Shown: positions 1-6,340, numbered from the stretch's first letter. The stretch is DNA of 6,379 nucleotides from Marinobacterium sp. xm-d-530 (GCA_949499045.1 CATEEE010000102.1:1-6379); one strand, 5' to 3'. The notes: a model not told the origin generated them from the letters alone. Made by a program: numbers and translations.

Positions 1-310
1 CTTTGACCTTATTCAAAAGCCCGATACCGCGACCCTCTTGGCGTAAGTAGAGCAGAACGCCTTTGCCCTCTTCGGTGATGCGTTTTAACGCCTCTTGCAG
101 CTGAAAGCCGCAGTCACAGCGCAAACTGAACAGGGCATCACCCGTTAGACACTCTGAGTGCATACGAGCTAATACCGGTTCGTCACCTTCAACATCACCG
201 TAAACTAGAGCGATGTGCTCTTTACCGCTCTCGACCTCTTCAAAACCAACCATACGGAATACACCCATAGGCATTGGCAATTTACATTCCGCTATCAGTT
301 TAATATCCAA
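1..310 (-). CDS. ribA: GTP cyclohydrolase II, 5' part (3' end cut by the window edge)
   Basis: Encodes the first 103 residues of GTP cyclohydrolase II, the cytoplasmic enzyme that opens GTP to the diaminopyrimidine that RibD uses, the first step of riboflavin synthesis. The E. coli protein is about 196 residues, so roughly half is present. Visible residues: HSECLTGDALFSLRCDCG at 51-68 carries the zinc ligands C54, C65 and C67, the same numbers as in E. coli; YLRQEGRGIGLLNK at 88-101 is the conserved substrate-binding loop. The start is a TTG at 310. It aligns exactly with the E. coli first residue (LDIKLIAECKLP against MQLKRVAEAKLP) and has GAGG 8 bases upstream; no in-frame ATG lies near it, and the first internal ATG would remove conserved sequence. 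It lies 85 bp behind pgpA on the same strand, so it may be read through from the operon or have its own promoter. It supplies the activity that the upstream RibBA appears to have lost. Confidence 0.95.
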   Translation of the reverse strand, partial: MDIKLIAECKLPMPMGVFRMVGFEEVESGKEHIALVYGDVEGDEPVLARMHSECLTGDALFSLRCDCGFQLQEALKRITEEGKGVLLYLRQEGRGIGLLNKVK

Positions 311-395
311 AATTTCATCCTCAATTCGATGCGTCCATGCATCTTTGCTTTTACTTTGATGATAAATATTACGGCCAAATCACCAAAGCAGATTG
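311..395 (-). other. pgpA-ribA intergenic leader, no gene
   Basis: This is the largest gap in the cluster. It is more A+T-rich than the flanking genes and holds a small inverted repeat, GATGC at 328-332 and GCATC at 339-343 with a 6-base loop, just upstream of the ribA ribosome binding site. A perfect 12-base palindrome, TGCTATATAGCA (394-405), overlaps the pgpA stop at its edge. I found no convincing -35/-10 pair and no stem with a T-run. The gap is also too short for a typical FMN riboswitch. Whether ribA is transcribed from here or by read-through cannot be decided from sequence. Confidence 0.5.
319..322 (-). promoter_or_regulatory. Ribosome binding site deciding the TTG start of ribA
   Basis: On the minus strand GAGG lies 8 bases before the TTG at 310. 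It supports that codon as the initiator, since the only nearby ATG (at 318, overlapping this site) is out of frame with RibA. Confidence 0.6.
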
Positions 396-869
396 CTATA
401 TAGCATAGTTTACCGCTTGCACGATCCCTAGCGCCATCAATCCGGCCAATAGATCATCTAACATAATGCCTAGCCCACCAGAGACGTGTCGGTCGGCCCA
501 GCCTATCGGCCATGGCTTCCAGATATCAAATAGACGAAACGTAACAAACCCAAACACGACCCACTCCCAACCGGTCGGAAGCGCAATAAAGGTAATCCAC
601 AGGCCGACAAACTCATCCCAGACGATGCCGCCATGATCATGGACACCAAGATCATCTGATGTTTTACCGCACAACCAGCAACCCAATACAAAGGTCACTA
701 CCATCAATAGAAGATAGGGCATCAGTGCCCAATCATTAAATAGGTACCAAATTGGGATGGCCGCTAGCGTTCCTAAAGTACCTGGTGCTTTAGGGGCGGC
801 GCCACTGCCTAAACCGAAAGCTAAAAAGTGAACGGGGTTTCGCCAGATACTGGCAGGCGCTCTATTCAT
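396..869 (-). CDS. pgpA: Phosphatidylglycerophosphatase A
   Basis: A 157-residue inner-membrane phosphatase that removes phosphate from phosphatidylglycerophosphate to give phosphatidylglycerol. Family signatures are GLGSGAAPKAPGTLGTLAA (19-37), HDHGGIVWDEFVGLWIT (77-93), with acidic residues expected to bind metal, and FDIWKPWPIGWADR (114-127) followed by GGLGIMLDDLLAGL (131-144). Hydrophobic stretches at about 32-45, 50-67, 87-98 and 135-154 fit membrane segments. E. coli PgpA is slightly longer (about 172), mostly at the ends. Three possible starts lie close together: TTG 881, ATG 875 and ATG 869. I chose 869 because GGA lies 7 bases upstream; for ATG 875 the same GGA is too close. From 869 it overlaps the end of thiL by 8 bases, suggesting coupled translation. 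The exact start is the only real doubt. Confidence 0.94.
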   Translation of the reverse strand: MNRAPASIWRNPVHFLAFGLGSGAAPKAPGTLGTLAAIPIWYLFNDWALMPYLLLMVVTFVLGCWLCGKTSDDLGVHDHGGIVWDEFVGLWITFIALPTGWEWVVFGFVTFRLFDIWKPWPIGWADRHVSGGLGIMLDDLLAGLMALGIVQAVNYAI

Positions 870-1830
870 GTTCATTTCCAAAATGATTGAAGCCCAAAGA
901 AGCGGGCAATGCCATAGGTTCGCCCGATTTCAAAAGCGCGATCCCTTGTTGTTGAGTGATCTCTCCAACAACGGTCAACGGTAGTGCAAGACGCTCACTG
1001 ATCTGTTGAAGTTCAAATACACGATCCTGTGGTAGGGTAAAGCACAGTTCAAAATCCTCACCGCCGGACAGCGCCCATCTCTCTGCAGATTCAGGTGCAA
1101 GCTCTTTAATGGCTGCTGATAGAGGGAGTGCCTCAACATGAACGTCTGCTCCGACACCCGAAGCGGTTAAAATATGCCCCAGATCGGCCAATAGGCCATC
1201 TGATATATCGACGGCTGCGTTAGCTAGTTCACGCAACGCCTCACCCAGTGCTAGTCGAGCCGTTGGGCGATAATAGCGCTCTTGTAGATACTCAGACTCA
1301 CCCTCACGTTCGGCGGTTAATAACGCCAAACCGGCTCTGGAATCACCCAAGGTACCACTGACCACAATGGCGTCGCCCGCTTGAGCACCGCTACGTTTAA
1401 GCGCCTTACCAACCGGTACTTCACCATGCACCTGAGCTGTAAACACTTGCTGTTGACCTGAGGTGGTATCACCGCCGATCAATATCAGTGAGTAGTTATG
1501 ACAAGCTTCCGTTAACCCTTTTGAAAACGCGGCCAACCACTCTTTAGAGGGATCATTCAGTGTGCAAGCGAGTGTTAGCCACTTTGGGGAAGCCCCCATT
1601 GCCGCCAAATCACTGACGCTACTGGCAATGAGTCGCCAAGCCAAATTTTCTGGATGGATATCCGGCAGAAAGTGGACGCCTTCAACCAGCGTATCCACTG
1701 AGATTGCGAGTTCGAAATGGGAGCTGGGAGATAGAAGTGCACAATCATCACCAATGCCGAGTTGGACACTGGGATGATCGCCACTGATGGTGTCAAAATA
1801 GCGGCGAATCAGATCGAATTCGCCGTGCAT
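862..1830 (-). CDS. thiL: Thiamine-monophosphate kinase
   Basis: A 322-residue cytoplasmic enzyme that phosphorylates thiamine monophosphate with ATP to thiamine diphosphate, the active cofactor. It has the layout of the PurM/AIR-synthase-like superfamily. GIGDDCALL (25-33) and VDTLVEGVHF (45-54) are the N-terminal nucleotide and metal motifs. SDLAAMGA (73-80), GGDTT (119-123), DISDGLLADLGH (208-219) and SGGEDFELCF (255-264) follow. Length and motif spacing match E. coli ThiL (325). The ATG at 1830 shares its A with the TAA stop of nusB (TAATG), so translation is probably coupled; only a weak GGTAAG precedes it. Its end overlaps pgpA. The nusB-thiL-pgpA order is common in Gammaproteobacteria. 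No key residue appears missing. Confidence 0.97.
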   Translation of the reverse strand: MHGEFDLIRRYFDTISGDHPSVQLGIGDDCALLSPSSHFELAISVDTLVEGVHFLPDIHPENLAWRLIASSVSDLAAMGASPKWLTLACTLNDPSKEWLAAFSKGLTEACHNYSLILIGGDTTSGQQQVFTAQVHGEVPVGKALKRSGAQAGDAIVVSGTLGDSRAGLALLTAEREGESEYLQERYYRPTARLALGEALRELANAAVDISDGLLADLGHILTASGVGADVHVEALPLSAAIKELAPESAERWALSGGEDFELCFTLPQDRVFELQQISERLALPLTVVGEITQQQGIALLKSGEPMALPASLGFNHFGNEHE

Positions 1831-2303
1831 TACTTACCGCGGTTGGCTTTGATCTCGACAGCACGGACTTTTTGCGCCAGCTTATCGAGGACACCGTTTA
1901 CGTATTTGTGACTTTCGGTAGCGCCAAAGATTTTAGCGAGTTCAACACTCTCGTTGATCGCAACCTTGTAAGGCACTTCGATACGGTTGATCAGCTCGTA
2001 TGCACCGATGCGCAACACGCTGACTTCAACCGGATCTAATTCATCGACGTTACGATCGAGGTAGATATTAAACGCTTGGTCCAGCTCTGCTTTTTGCGCG
2101 TTAACGCCCTGCAAAAGCTCTGAGAAGAGCGGCACATCGGTTTCACTCATGTCGTTGTCGACACGAAAGTGAGCCTCTACTTCATTCGTTGGGTTTTTCG
2201 TCAGCTCTTGAGAGTAGAGTGCCTGGAGCACGAAGCTGCGCGCGTTGCGACGCTTCTCTGTATTAGAGACTTTTTTGCGCTTAGGAGCCTGTTCTTCGCT
2301 CAT
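1830..2303 (-). CDS. nusB: Transcription antitermination factor NusB
   Basis: A 157-residue all-helical RNA-binding protein. In the family it pairs with NusE (ribosomal protein S10) on boxA RNA to promote antitermination, chiefly of rRNA operons. Diagnostic segments are RRNARSFVLQALYSQEL (18-34), VEVSVLRIGAYEL (92-104) and VPYKVAINESVELAKIFG (110-127), followed by SHKYVNGVLDKLA (131-143). E. coli NusB has 139 residues; the extra length is a basic N-terminal stretch (PKRKK, 7-11) and a short C-terminal tail. A longer reading from TTG 2315 is possible, but the ATG at 2303 is preferred because GAGG sits 6 bases upstream, inside the last ribH codons. Only one base separates the ribH stop from this start. 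Pairing of nusB with ribH is widespread in bacteria. Confidence 0.97.
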   Translation of the reverse strand: MSEEQAPKRKKVSNTEKRRNARSFVLQALYSQELTKNPTNEVEAHFRVDNDMSETDVPLFSELLQGVNAQKAELDQAFNIYLDRNVDELDPVEVSVLRIGAYELINRIEVPYKVAINESVELAKIFGATESHKYVNGVLDKLAQKVRAVEIKANRGK

Positions 2304-2304
2304 C

Positions 2305-2778
2305 TTAAACCTCAAGTTGGCGAAGAAGACTCACCATCTCAACGGCCGATAGAGCCGCTTCTGCACCTTTGTTACCCGCTTTCGTACCAGAACGCTCGAT
2401 CGCTTGTTCAATTGAGTTCACTGTCAGAACGCCGTTAGCAACAGGGATATCAAAGTCGAGTGATACCTGTGCAACACCTTTAGACGCTTCGTTAGAGACA
2501 AACTCAAAGTGTGGTGTACCACCGCGAATAACTGCACCCAGTGCGATGATTGCATCATCCTGTTTCTGTTGAGCAACTCGCTTAACCGCCAATGGGATCT
2601 CAAACGCGCCCGGTACACGAACAATACGGATGTTATCTTCAGAAACACCGTGACGTTTAAGAACGTCGATAGCACCTTCTAGTAGGCTCTCTACGACAAA
2701 TGAATTGAAACGGCCAACAACGATTGTGTAGCGACCATTTGCAGCGACAAAATCGCCTTCAACTACTTTTACACTCAT
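2305..2778 (-). CDS. ribH: 6,7-dimethyl-8-ribityllumazine synthase
   Basis: A 157-residue lumazine synthase, which condenses 5-amino-6-ribitylaminouracil with 3,4-dihydroxy-2-butanone 4-phosphate to the riboflavin precursor; the family forms pentamers or 60-mer shells. Visible features are RFNSFVVESLLEGA (23-36) with the substrate-stacking F24, VPGAFEIP (55-62), GAVIRGGTPHFEFV (81-94) with the expected catalytic H90, and the phosphate-binding GTKAGNKGAEAAL (131-143). Length matches the bacterial norm of about 155. The ATG at 2778 starts a protein that aligns with homologues; an in-frame extension to 2841 would run back into ribBA coding sequence and adds nothing conserved. The ribBA stop lies 7 bases upstream, and only a weak purine-rich stretch precedes the start, so coupling with ribBA is likely. 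It joins the RibD and RibB products immediately before the RibE step. Confidence 0.97.
   Translation of the reverse strand: MSVKVVEGDFVAANGRYTIVVGRFNSFVVESLLEGAIDVLKRHGVSEDNIRIVRVPGAFEIPLAVKRVAQQKQDDAIIALGAVIRGGTPHFEFVSNEASKGVAQVSLDFDIPVANGVLTVNSIEQAIERSGTKAGNKGAEAALSAVEMVSLLRQLEV
2310..2313 (-). promoter_or_regulatory. Ribosome binding site of nusB, embedded in the end of ribH
   Basis: GAGG on the minus strand lies 6 bases before the ATG at 2303 and overlaps the last sense codons of ribH. It decides between the ATG at 2303 and the upstream in-frame TTG at 2315 and implies ribosome hand-over from ribH. Confidence 0.7.
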
Positions 2779-2785
2779 GATCTTT

Positions 2786-3901
2786 TTACTCTGCAAAAGG
2801 GATGTATTCATCAATCTCAAGATCAAAGCCGGAGATTGCATTAAATTTCATTGGTGAGCTAAGCAGGCGCATTTTACCGACACCTAGATCACGCAAAATC
2901 TGTGAACCTGTACCTACTGTCAGGTAAGCGCCGGATGCGCTGACATTGACCTTAGACGGTTTCGAGCCACTGGTGATCTGACTGATAGAGTCACCAAGAT
3001 CAATACGGCTACCGCTATCTAGAAGCAGGGCAACACCCTTGCCTTCGGAAGCGATACGCTCCAGTGCACGACGCAATGTCCACTTAGCTTCGCTCTCCTC
3101 CGCTACGCCAACCACATCACGCAAAACTTCTGAGCGGTTGTGCACGCGAACCATCGTCGGCTCTTCAGCGCTGATATCACCTTTGTGAAGCGCTAGGTGG
3201 GTACAACCAAGAATCTCATCATTATAGGTCGTGTAATTAAACTGACCGTAATCTGTCTCAAGTGTGCCTGTATCCGCCACTGTGACCGTTTTCTCATTCA
3301 TGGTGCGGTAGTGAATTAGATCCGCAATGGTACCGATCTTCAAACCGTGCTCTTTGGCAAAGAGTTCAAGGTCAGGACGACGCGCCATGGTGCCATCTTC
3401 GTTCATCACTTCAACGATCACAGACGCGGCACTCATGCCCGCCATACGAGCCAAATCACAACCGGCTTCTGTATGGCCAGCACGACTCAGTACACCGCCT
3501 GGCTGAGCCATCAGCGGAAAGATGTGACCCGGCTGAACAATGTCCTCGGGTTTCGCATCGCCACGCACTGCCGTTCGTACAGTATGGGCACGATCAGCGG
3601 CTGAGATGCCCGTCGTCACACCCTCGGCGGCTTCAATAGAGACCGTAAAGTTGGTGGAGTAGGCTGCACCATTACTCTGCACCATAAGCGGCAGGTTCAG
3701 TCGCTCACAGTGTTCACGCGTCAGGGTAAGACAGATCAGACCGCGCGCATTCTTCGCCATGAAGTTGATATCATCTGGACGCACCATTTCGGCCGCGATC
3801 ACCAGATCACCCTCATTCTCACGATCTTCATCATCCATCAAGATAACCATCTTACCTTGGCGAATGTCGTCGAGAAGCTCTTCGACGCTGTTTAATTGCA
3901 T
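2786..3901 (-). CDS. ribBA: 3,4-dihydroxy-2-butanone 4-phosphate synthase with degenerate GTP cyclohydrolase II-like domain (RibBX type)
   Basis: A 371-residue two-domain protein. Residues 1-200 are a good RibB domain, converting ribulose 5-phosphate to dihydroxybutanone phosphate and formate: DDEDRENEGD (23-32) holds the acidic metal and catalytic residues, EAAEGVTTGISAADR (90-104) is conserved, and RAGHTEA (140-146) carries the metal-binding histidine. Residues from about 205 resemble GTP cyclohydrolase II in outline (end: LRDLGVGKMRLLSSPMKF, 336-353). However, the region equivalent to the zinc motif (254-276, starting HNRSEVL) has no cysteine, and the substrate loop reads LLDSGSRIDLGDS (293-305) instead of YLRQEGRGIGL. 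This fits the RibBX variant described in Proteobacteria, so I expect RibB activity only. The ATG at 3901 has AGGAG 5 bases upstream; a start at 3970 would overlap ribE by 56 bases and encode no conserved residues. It lies 13 bp after ribE and 7 bp before ribH. Confidence 0.95.
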   Translation of the reverse strand: MQLNSVEELLDDIRQGKMVILMDDEDRENEGDLVIAAEMVRPDDINFMAKNARGLICLTLTREHCERLNLPLMVQSNGAAYSTNFTVSIEAAEGVTTGISAADRAHTVRTAVRGDAKPEDIVQPGHIFPLMAQPGGVLSRAGHTEAGCDLARMAGMSAASVIVEVMNEDGTMARRPDLELFAKEHGLKIGTIADLIHYRTMNEKTVTVADTGTLETDYGQFNYTTYNDEILGCTHLALHKGDISAEEPTMVRVHNRSEVLRDVVGVAEESEAKWTLRRALERIASEGKGVALLLDSGSRIDLGDSISQITSGSKPSKVNVSASGAYLTVGTGSQILRDLGVGKMRLLSSPMKFNAISGFDLEIDEYIPFAE

Positions 3902-3906
3902 ATCCA

Positions 3907-3911
3907 CTCCT
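3907..3911 (-). promoter_or_regulatory. Ribosome binding site deciding the ribBA start
   Basis: AGGAG on the minus strand lies 5 bases before the ATG at 3901, in the 13-bp gap behind ribE. It fixes that ATG rather than the longer in-frame reading from 3970. Confidence 0.8.
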
Positions 3912-3914
3912 AAA

Positions 3915-4580
3915 TTAACGCCTGTGCATAAATCCTGCAGAGGCCAACATCTCCAATGAAATCCCTTCACTAGATGATTCAGATTCGTGCTTCGTTTGGA
4001 GCAAACGCTCCAAGTAGCGAGCGATCATATCCACTTCGATATGAACAGCATGCCCCACTTCATAATGACTTATGATCGTCGTGTCAGCGGTATGTGGCAC
4101 AATGTTTAAGTGAAAACTGTCTGCATCAACACTGTTCACCGTCAAACTAACACCGTCTATTGTAACCGATCCCTTCGGCGCGATATAGCGAGCTAATGAG
4201 CCAGGCATTTGAACGGCGATGCGGACTGAACGAGCATCACGCTCAATCGAGGCAATGCTTCCAACACCATCTACATGCCCAGAGACCAGGTGCCCTCCAA
4301 GTCGTGTGGTGGGCAACAGGGCTTTTTCAAGATTGACCGCTTCACCCTGTTGCAGATCCATCAATCGAGTATGCGTCAGACTCTCTTGCGAGACGTCGGC
4401 GGTGAAGTGCTGCTGATCATACTCAATCACGGTCAGGCAGACCCCATTGGTCGCAATACTGTCGCCCAACGCCACATCAGACATATCCAATTGAGCCGTT
4501 GCCAGTGTCAATCGAAGATCGCCACCGATCTCTTGTTTGGCAGCAACTGTACCGATTGCTTCAATAATTCCGGTAAACAC
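3915..4580 (-). CDS. ribE: Riboflavin synthase, alpha chain
   Basis: A 221-residue enzyme (also called ribC in some species) that dismutates two molecules of dimethylribityllumazine to riboflavin plus the pyrimidine that RibH reuses. Two lumazine-binding beta-barrel repeats are visible: MFTGIIEAIG (1-10) with TNGVCLTVIEY (44-54), including the conserved C48, and GGHLVSGHVDGVGSI (95-109) with TIDGVSLTVNSV (140-151). The C-terminal helix around IARYLERLL (186-194), which holds the trimer in homologues, is followed by a Ser/Glu-rich tail (198-221) with no motif I recognise. The start is a GTG at 4580: it aligns with the family's invariant MFTGI beginning and has AGGAG 6 bases upstream, overlapping the ribD stop codon. 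The gap to ribD is 9 bp. Length is close to the usual 200-220. Confidence 0.96.
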   Translation of the reverse strand: MFTGIIEAIGTVAAKQEIGGDLRLTLATAQLDMSDVALGDSIATNGVCLTVIEYDQQHFTADVSQESLTHTRLMDLQQGEAVNLEKALLPTTRLGGHLVSGHVDGVGSIASIERDARSVRIAVQMPGSLARYIAPKGSVTIDGVSLTVNSVDADSFHLNIVPHTADTTIISHYEVGHAVHIEVDMIARYLERLLQTKHESESSSEGISLEMLASAGFMHRR

Positions 4581-4586
4581 TCTCTG

Positions 4587-4591
4587 CTCCT
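4587..4591 (-). promoter_or_regulatory. Ribosome binding site of ribE, overlapping the ribD stop
   Basis: AGGAG on the minus strand lies 6 bases before the GTG at 4580 and shares two bases with the TAG stop of ribD. It supports the GTG start and coupling of the two genes. Confidence 0.75.
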
Positions 4592-5687
4592 ACACTGTCC
4601 AAGTCATGCGAAGATCATGGCCGAACTGACGGACATCTTTCAGCTTCATTTCAATCGTTTGAGACATCTCAGTTATTGGGAGTTGCGCCATCGGACGGGC
4701 ATCTGATCCCATTAGTTTCGGCGCCATATAATGAACCAACTCATCCACTAAACCTGCTTCTAACATGGCACCCGCTAACTGAGCACCACACTCTACCAGC
4801 ACTTCATTACAGGATTCAGTATCAGCTAAATAACCCAGCAACTGAGGCAGATCAATACGACCGGATGCGTTCGCCATCTGGACTTGTTCAGCACCATCAA
4901 GTTGGGCACAGTCATTTGTCGCGACAACCTGCAAGGTTTTCCCAGGCAGAGACAGCATTTTAGCGGATGAAGGCAGTCTCCCCTGTGAATCGAGCACCAC
5001 ACGCAGCGGCTGACGACCTTCAGTCAGCGGCAATACGGATGCCGGCAACTGTTCTTCACGAACCGTCAGCGCAGAATCATCCTGCAGAACTGAACCGACA
5101 CCCGTAATCACTGCACTGCTACGAGCACGAAGACGTTGCACATCGGCACGCGATTCTGGACCCGTAATCCACTGTGACTCACCCGAAGCCATGGCCGTTC
5201 GTCCATCAATACTGGTGGCTAGTTTTAATCTGACAAAAGGACGGCCGCGTTCCATTCTTGACAGAAACCCGAGATTTAACGCTCGTGCTTCACTCTCAAG
5301 AACGCCAGCAGTGGCATCGATACCGGCTGCTTGCAGCATCGCAATGCCTTTGCCTGCGACCTCAGGGTTGGGATCAACCATTGCGGCCACTACACGTGCA
5401 ATACCCGCATCGATTAACCCCTGAGAACAGGGCGGAGTCCGGCCATAGTGGCTACACGGCTCCAGCGTGACATACGCAGTGGCACCGGTCGCATCACCCG
5501 CCACCTTTAACGCGTTAACTTCAGCATGGCCTTCACCGGCACGTTGATGATACCCCTCGCCGATAATCACCCCATCACGGACCAGCACACAGCCCACTCT
5601 GGGGTTAGGGTCTGTGGTGTAGATACCTTTAGCCGCCAGCTGTATGGCTCTTGCCATGTACTGGCGATCTTCGATCGTAAAACTCAA
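4590..5687 (-). CDS. ribD: Bifunctional diaminohydroxyphosphoribosylaminopyrimidine deaminase / 5-amino-6-(5-phosphoribosylamino)uracil reductase
   Basis: A 365-residue enzyme carrying out the second and third steps of riboflavin synthesis, using the RibA product and NADPH. The N-terminal zinc deaminase (about 1-145) has HAE at 54-56 and PCSHYGRTPPC at 77-87, giving zinc ligands H54, C78 and C87 and catalytic E56. The C-terminal reductase (about 149-365) shows RLKLATSIDGRTA (153-165), SGESQWITG (168-176) and VLVECGAQLAGAMLEAGLVDEL (starting near 296) leading into APKLMGSDAR (322-331). Length matches E. coli RibD (367). The start is TTG at 5687, overlapping the nrdR TGA as TTGA, with GGAG 10 bases and GAG 5 bases upstream. 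The next choice, ATG at residue 11, would begin at YMARAIQLA; E. coli has six residues before the equivalent Met, so the TTG is preferred but not proven. Confidence 0.96.
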   Translation of the reverse strand: MSFTIEDRQYMARAIQLAAKGIYTTDPNPRVGCVLVRDGVIIGEGYHQRAGEGHAEVNALKVAGDATGATAYVTLEPCSHYGRTPPCSQGLIDAGIARVVAAMVDPNPEVAGKGIAMLQAAGIDATAGVLESEARALNLGFLSRMERGRPFVRLKLATSIDGRTAMASGESQWITGPESRADVQRLRARSSAVITGVGSVLQDDSALTVREEQLPASVLPLTEGRQPLRVVLDSQGRLPSSAKMLSLPGKTLQVVATNDCAQLDGAEQVQMANASGRIDLPQLLGYLADTESCNEVLVECGAQLAGAMLEAGLVDELVHYMAPKLMGSDARPMAQLPITEMSQTIEMKLKDVRQFGHDLRMTWTV

Positions 5688-6286
5688 AGCAACTCGTCTC
5701 CAAACAGATCTGGACTATCAAGAATCTGAGACTCCTGTTTTTTCTGACGAGGTTTACGACTCGATTTCGATTTGGGTTCTGATTGAGTTTCAGACGTCTC
5801 TGTAGACACTGAAGCAGGTTTTGGCTCGACCACTTCGGGTTCGGCTAGACGCTCAATCTCGAGTTTGAACTCATGGATGTCTTGGAAATCACGATAGACC
5901 GAAGCAAACCGGACATAAGCCACCTGATCTAACTTACGCAGTTCAGCCATGACAGCTTCGCCGACCAGTTTAGACTCAATCTCACGCTCTCCTGGTGCTC
6001 GCAAGCGCTGCTTAACACGGTTCAAACAGGCTTCAATCTGTTCAATGCTGACCGGACGTTTCTCTAGGGAGCGAGTAATACCTGAACGGAGTTTCTCTTC
6101 ATCGAACGGCTGGCGACTGCCGTCGTTCTTGATCAGGCGCGGCATCAGTAGCTCTGCCGCTTCAAAGGTGGTGAATCGCTCATGACAGCTAACGCATTCG
6201 CGACGACGACGAACCTGCTGACCTTCTGAGATCAGTCTTGAGTCGTTCACTTTGGTGTCTGATGCGCCACAGTAGGGACAATGCAT
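5684..6286 (-). CDS. nrdR: Transcriptional repressor NrdR, with C-terminal extension
   Basis: A 200-residue regulator that represses ribonucleotide reductase operons by binding paired NrdR boxes, with nucleotide sensing through its ATP-cone. The N-terminal zinc ribbon has ligands C3, C6, C31 and C34 around the basic RRRRE (26-30). The ATP-cone follows from about residue 49, with FDEEKLRSGITRSLEKRPVS (61-80) and VAYVRFASVYRDFQDIHEF (122-140). Homology ends near residue 148; E. coli NrdR is 149 residues. The last 50 residues are a low-complexity tail: Glu/Pro/Ser/Thr-rich (150-170), then basic (KSKSSRKPRQKK, 172-183), ending DSPDLFGDELL (190-200). The ATG at 6286 has GAGAGG 5 bases upstream. 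Its stop overlaps the ribD start, making it the first gene of the rib operon in this window, as in many Gammaproteobacteria. Confidence 0.97.
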   Translation of the reverse strand: MHCPYCGASDTKVNDSRLISEGQQVRRRRECVSCHERFTTFEAAELLMPRLIKNDGSRQPFDEEKLRSGITRSLEKRPVSIEQIEACLNRVKQRLRAPGEREIESKLVGEAVMAELRKLDQVAYVRFASVYRDFQDIHEFKLEIERLAEPEVVEPKPASVSTETSETQSEPKSKSSRKPRQKKQESQILDSPDLFGDELL

Positions 6287-6291
6287 ATTGG

Positions 6292-6297
6292 CCTCTC
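6292..6297 (-). promoter_or_regulatory. Ribosome binding site of nrdR
   Basis: GAGAGG on the minus strand ends 5 bases before the ATG at 6286, supporting the start that gives the canonical MHCPYC beginning. Confidence 0.7.
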
Positions 6298-6315
6298 AGA
6301 GCTGTTAAAAGAGCG

Positions 6316-6340
6316 AAAAAGGGCAGCTCAGTGCTGCCCT
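6316..6340 (-). terminator. Intrinsic terminator of the upstream gene (outside the window)
   Basis: On the minus strand AGGGCAGC and GCTGCCCT pair as a perfect 8-bp stem (6320-6340) around a 5-base loop, followed at once by TTTTT (6320-6316) and more T-rich sequence. This is the classical rho-independent form and acts on transcription entering from the right. Neither hairpin side is followed by a T-run on the plus strand, so it is directional. The gene it ends is not in the window; glyA is the usual neighbour in relatives, which is inference. Confidence 0.72.

Noticed and set aside
215..403. 62-codon plus-strand open frame over the ribA start and leader
   Set aside because: It overlaps conserved RibA coding sequence on the other strand and looks like a chance frame in A+T-rich sequence.
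394..405. NrdR box at the TGCTATATAGCA palindrome
   Set aside because: The central spacing is shorter than the NrdR consensus, and there is no second box at the usual distance; no ribonucleotide reductase gene is present.
2304..2315. NusB start at TTG 2315
   Set aside because: The ATG at 2303 has a well-spaced GAGG and the usual Met-Ser-Glu beginning; the TTG would sit in the Shine-Dalgarno region itself.
2779..2841. Longer N-terminus of RibH beginning at 2841
   Set aside because: The extension is the end of ribBA read in another frame; lumazine synthases start at the MSVKVVEG equivalent.
3902..3970. Longer N-terminus of RibBA beginning at 3970
   Set aside because: It would overlap ribE, has no ribosome binding site, and its extra 23 residues match nothing in the family; the ATG at 3901 has a strong AGGAG.
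4275..4706. 143-codon plus-strand open frame across the ribD-ribE junction
   Set aside because: It is antisense to two clearly conserved genes, has no recognisable domain and no convincing ribosome binding site; it is a shadow frame.
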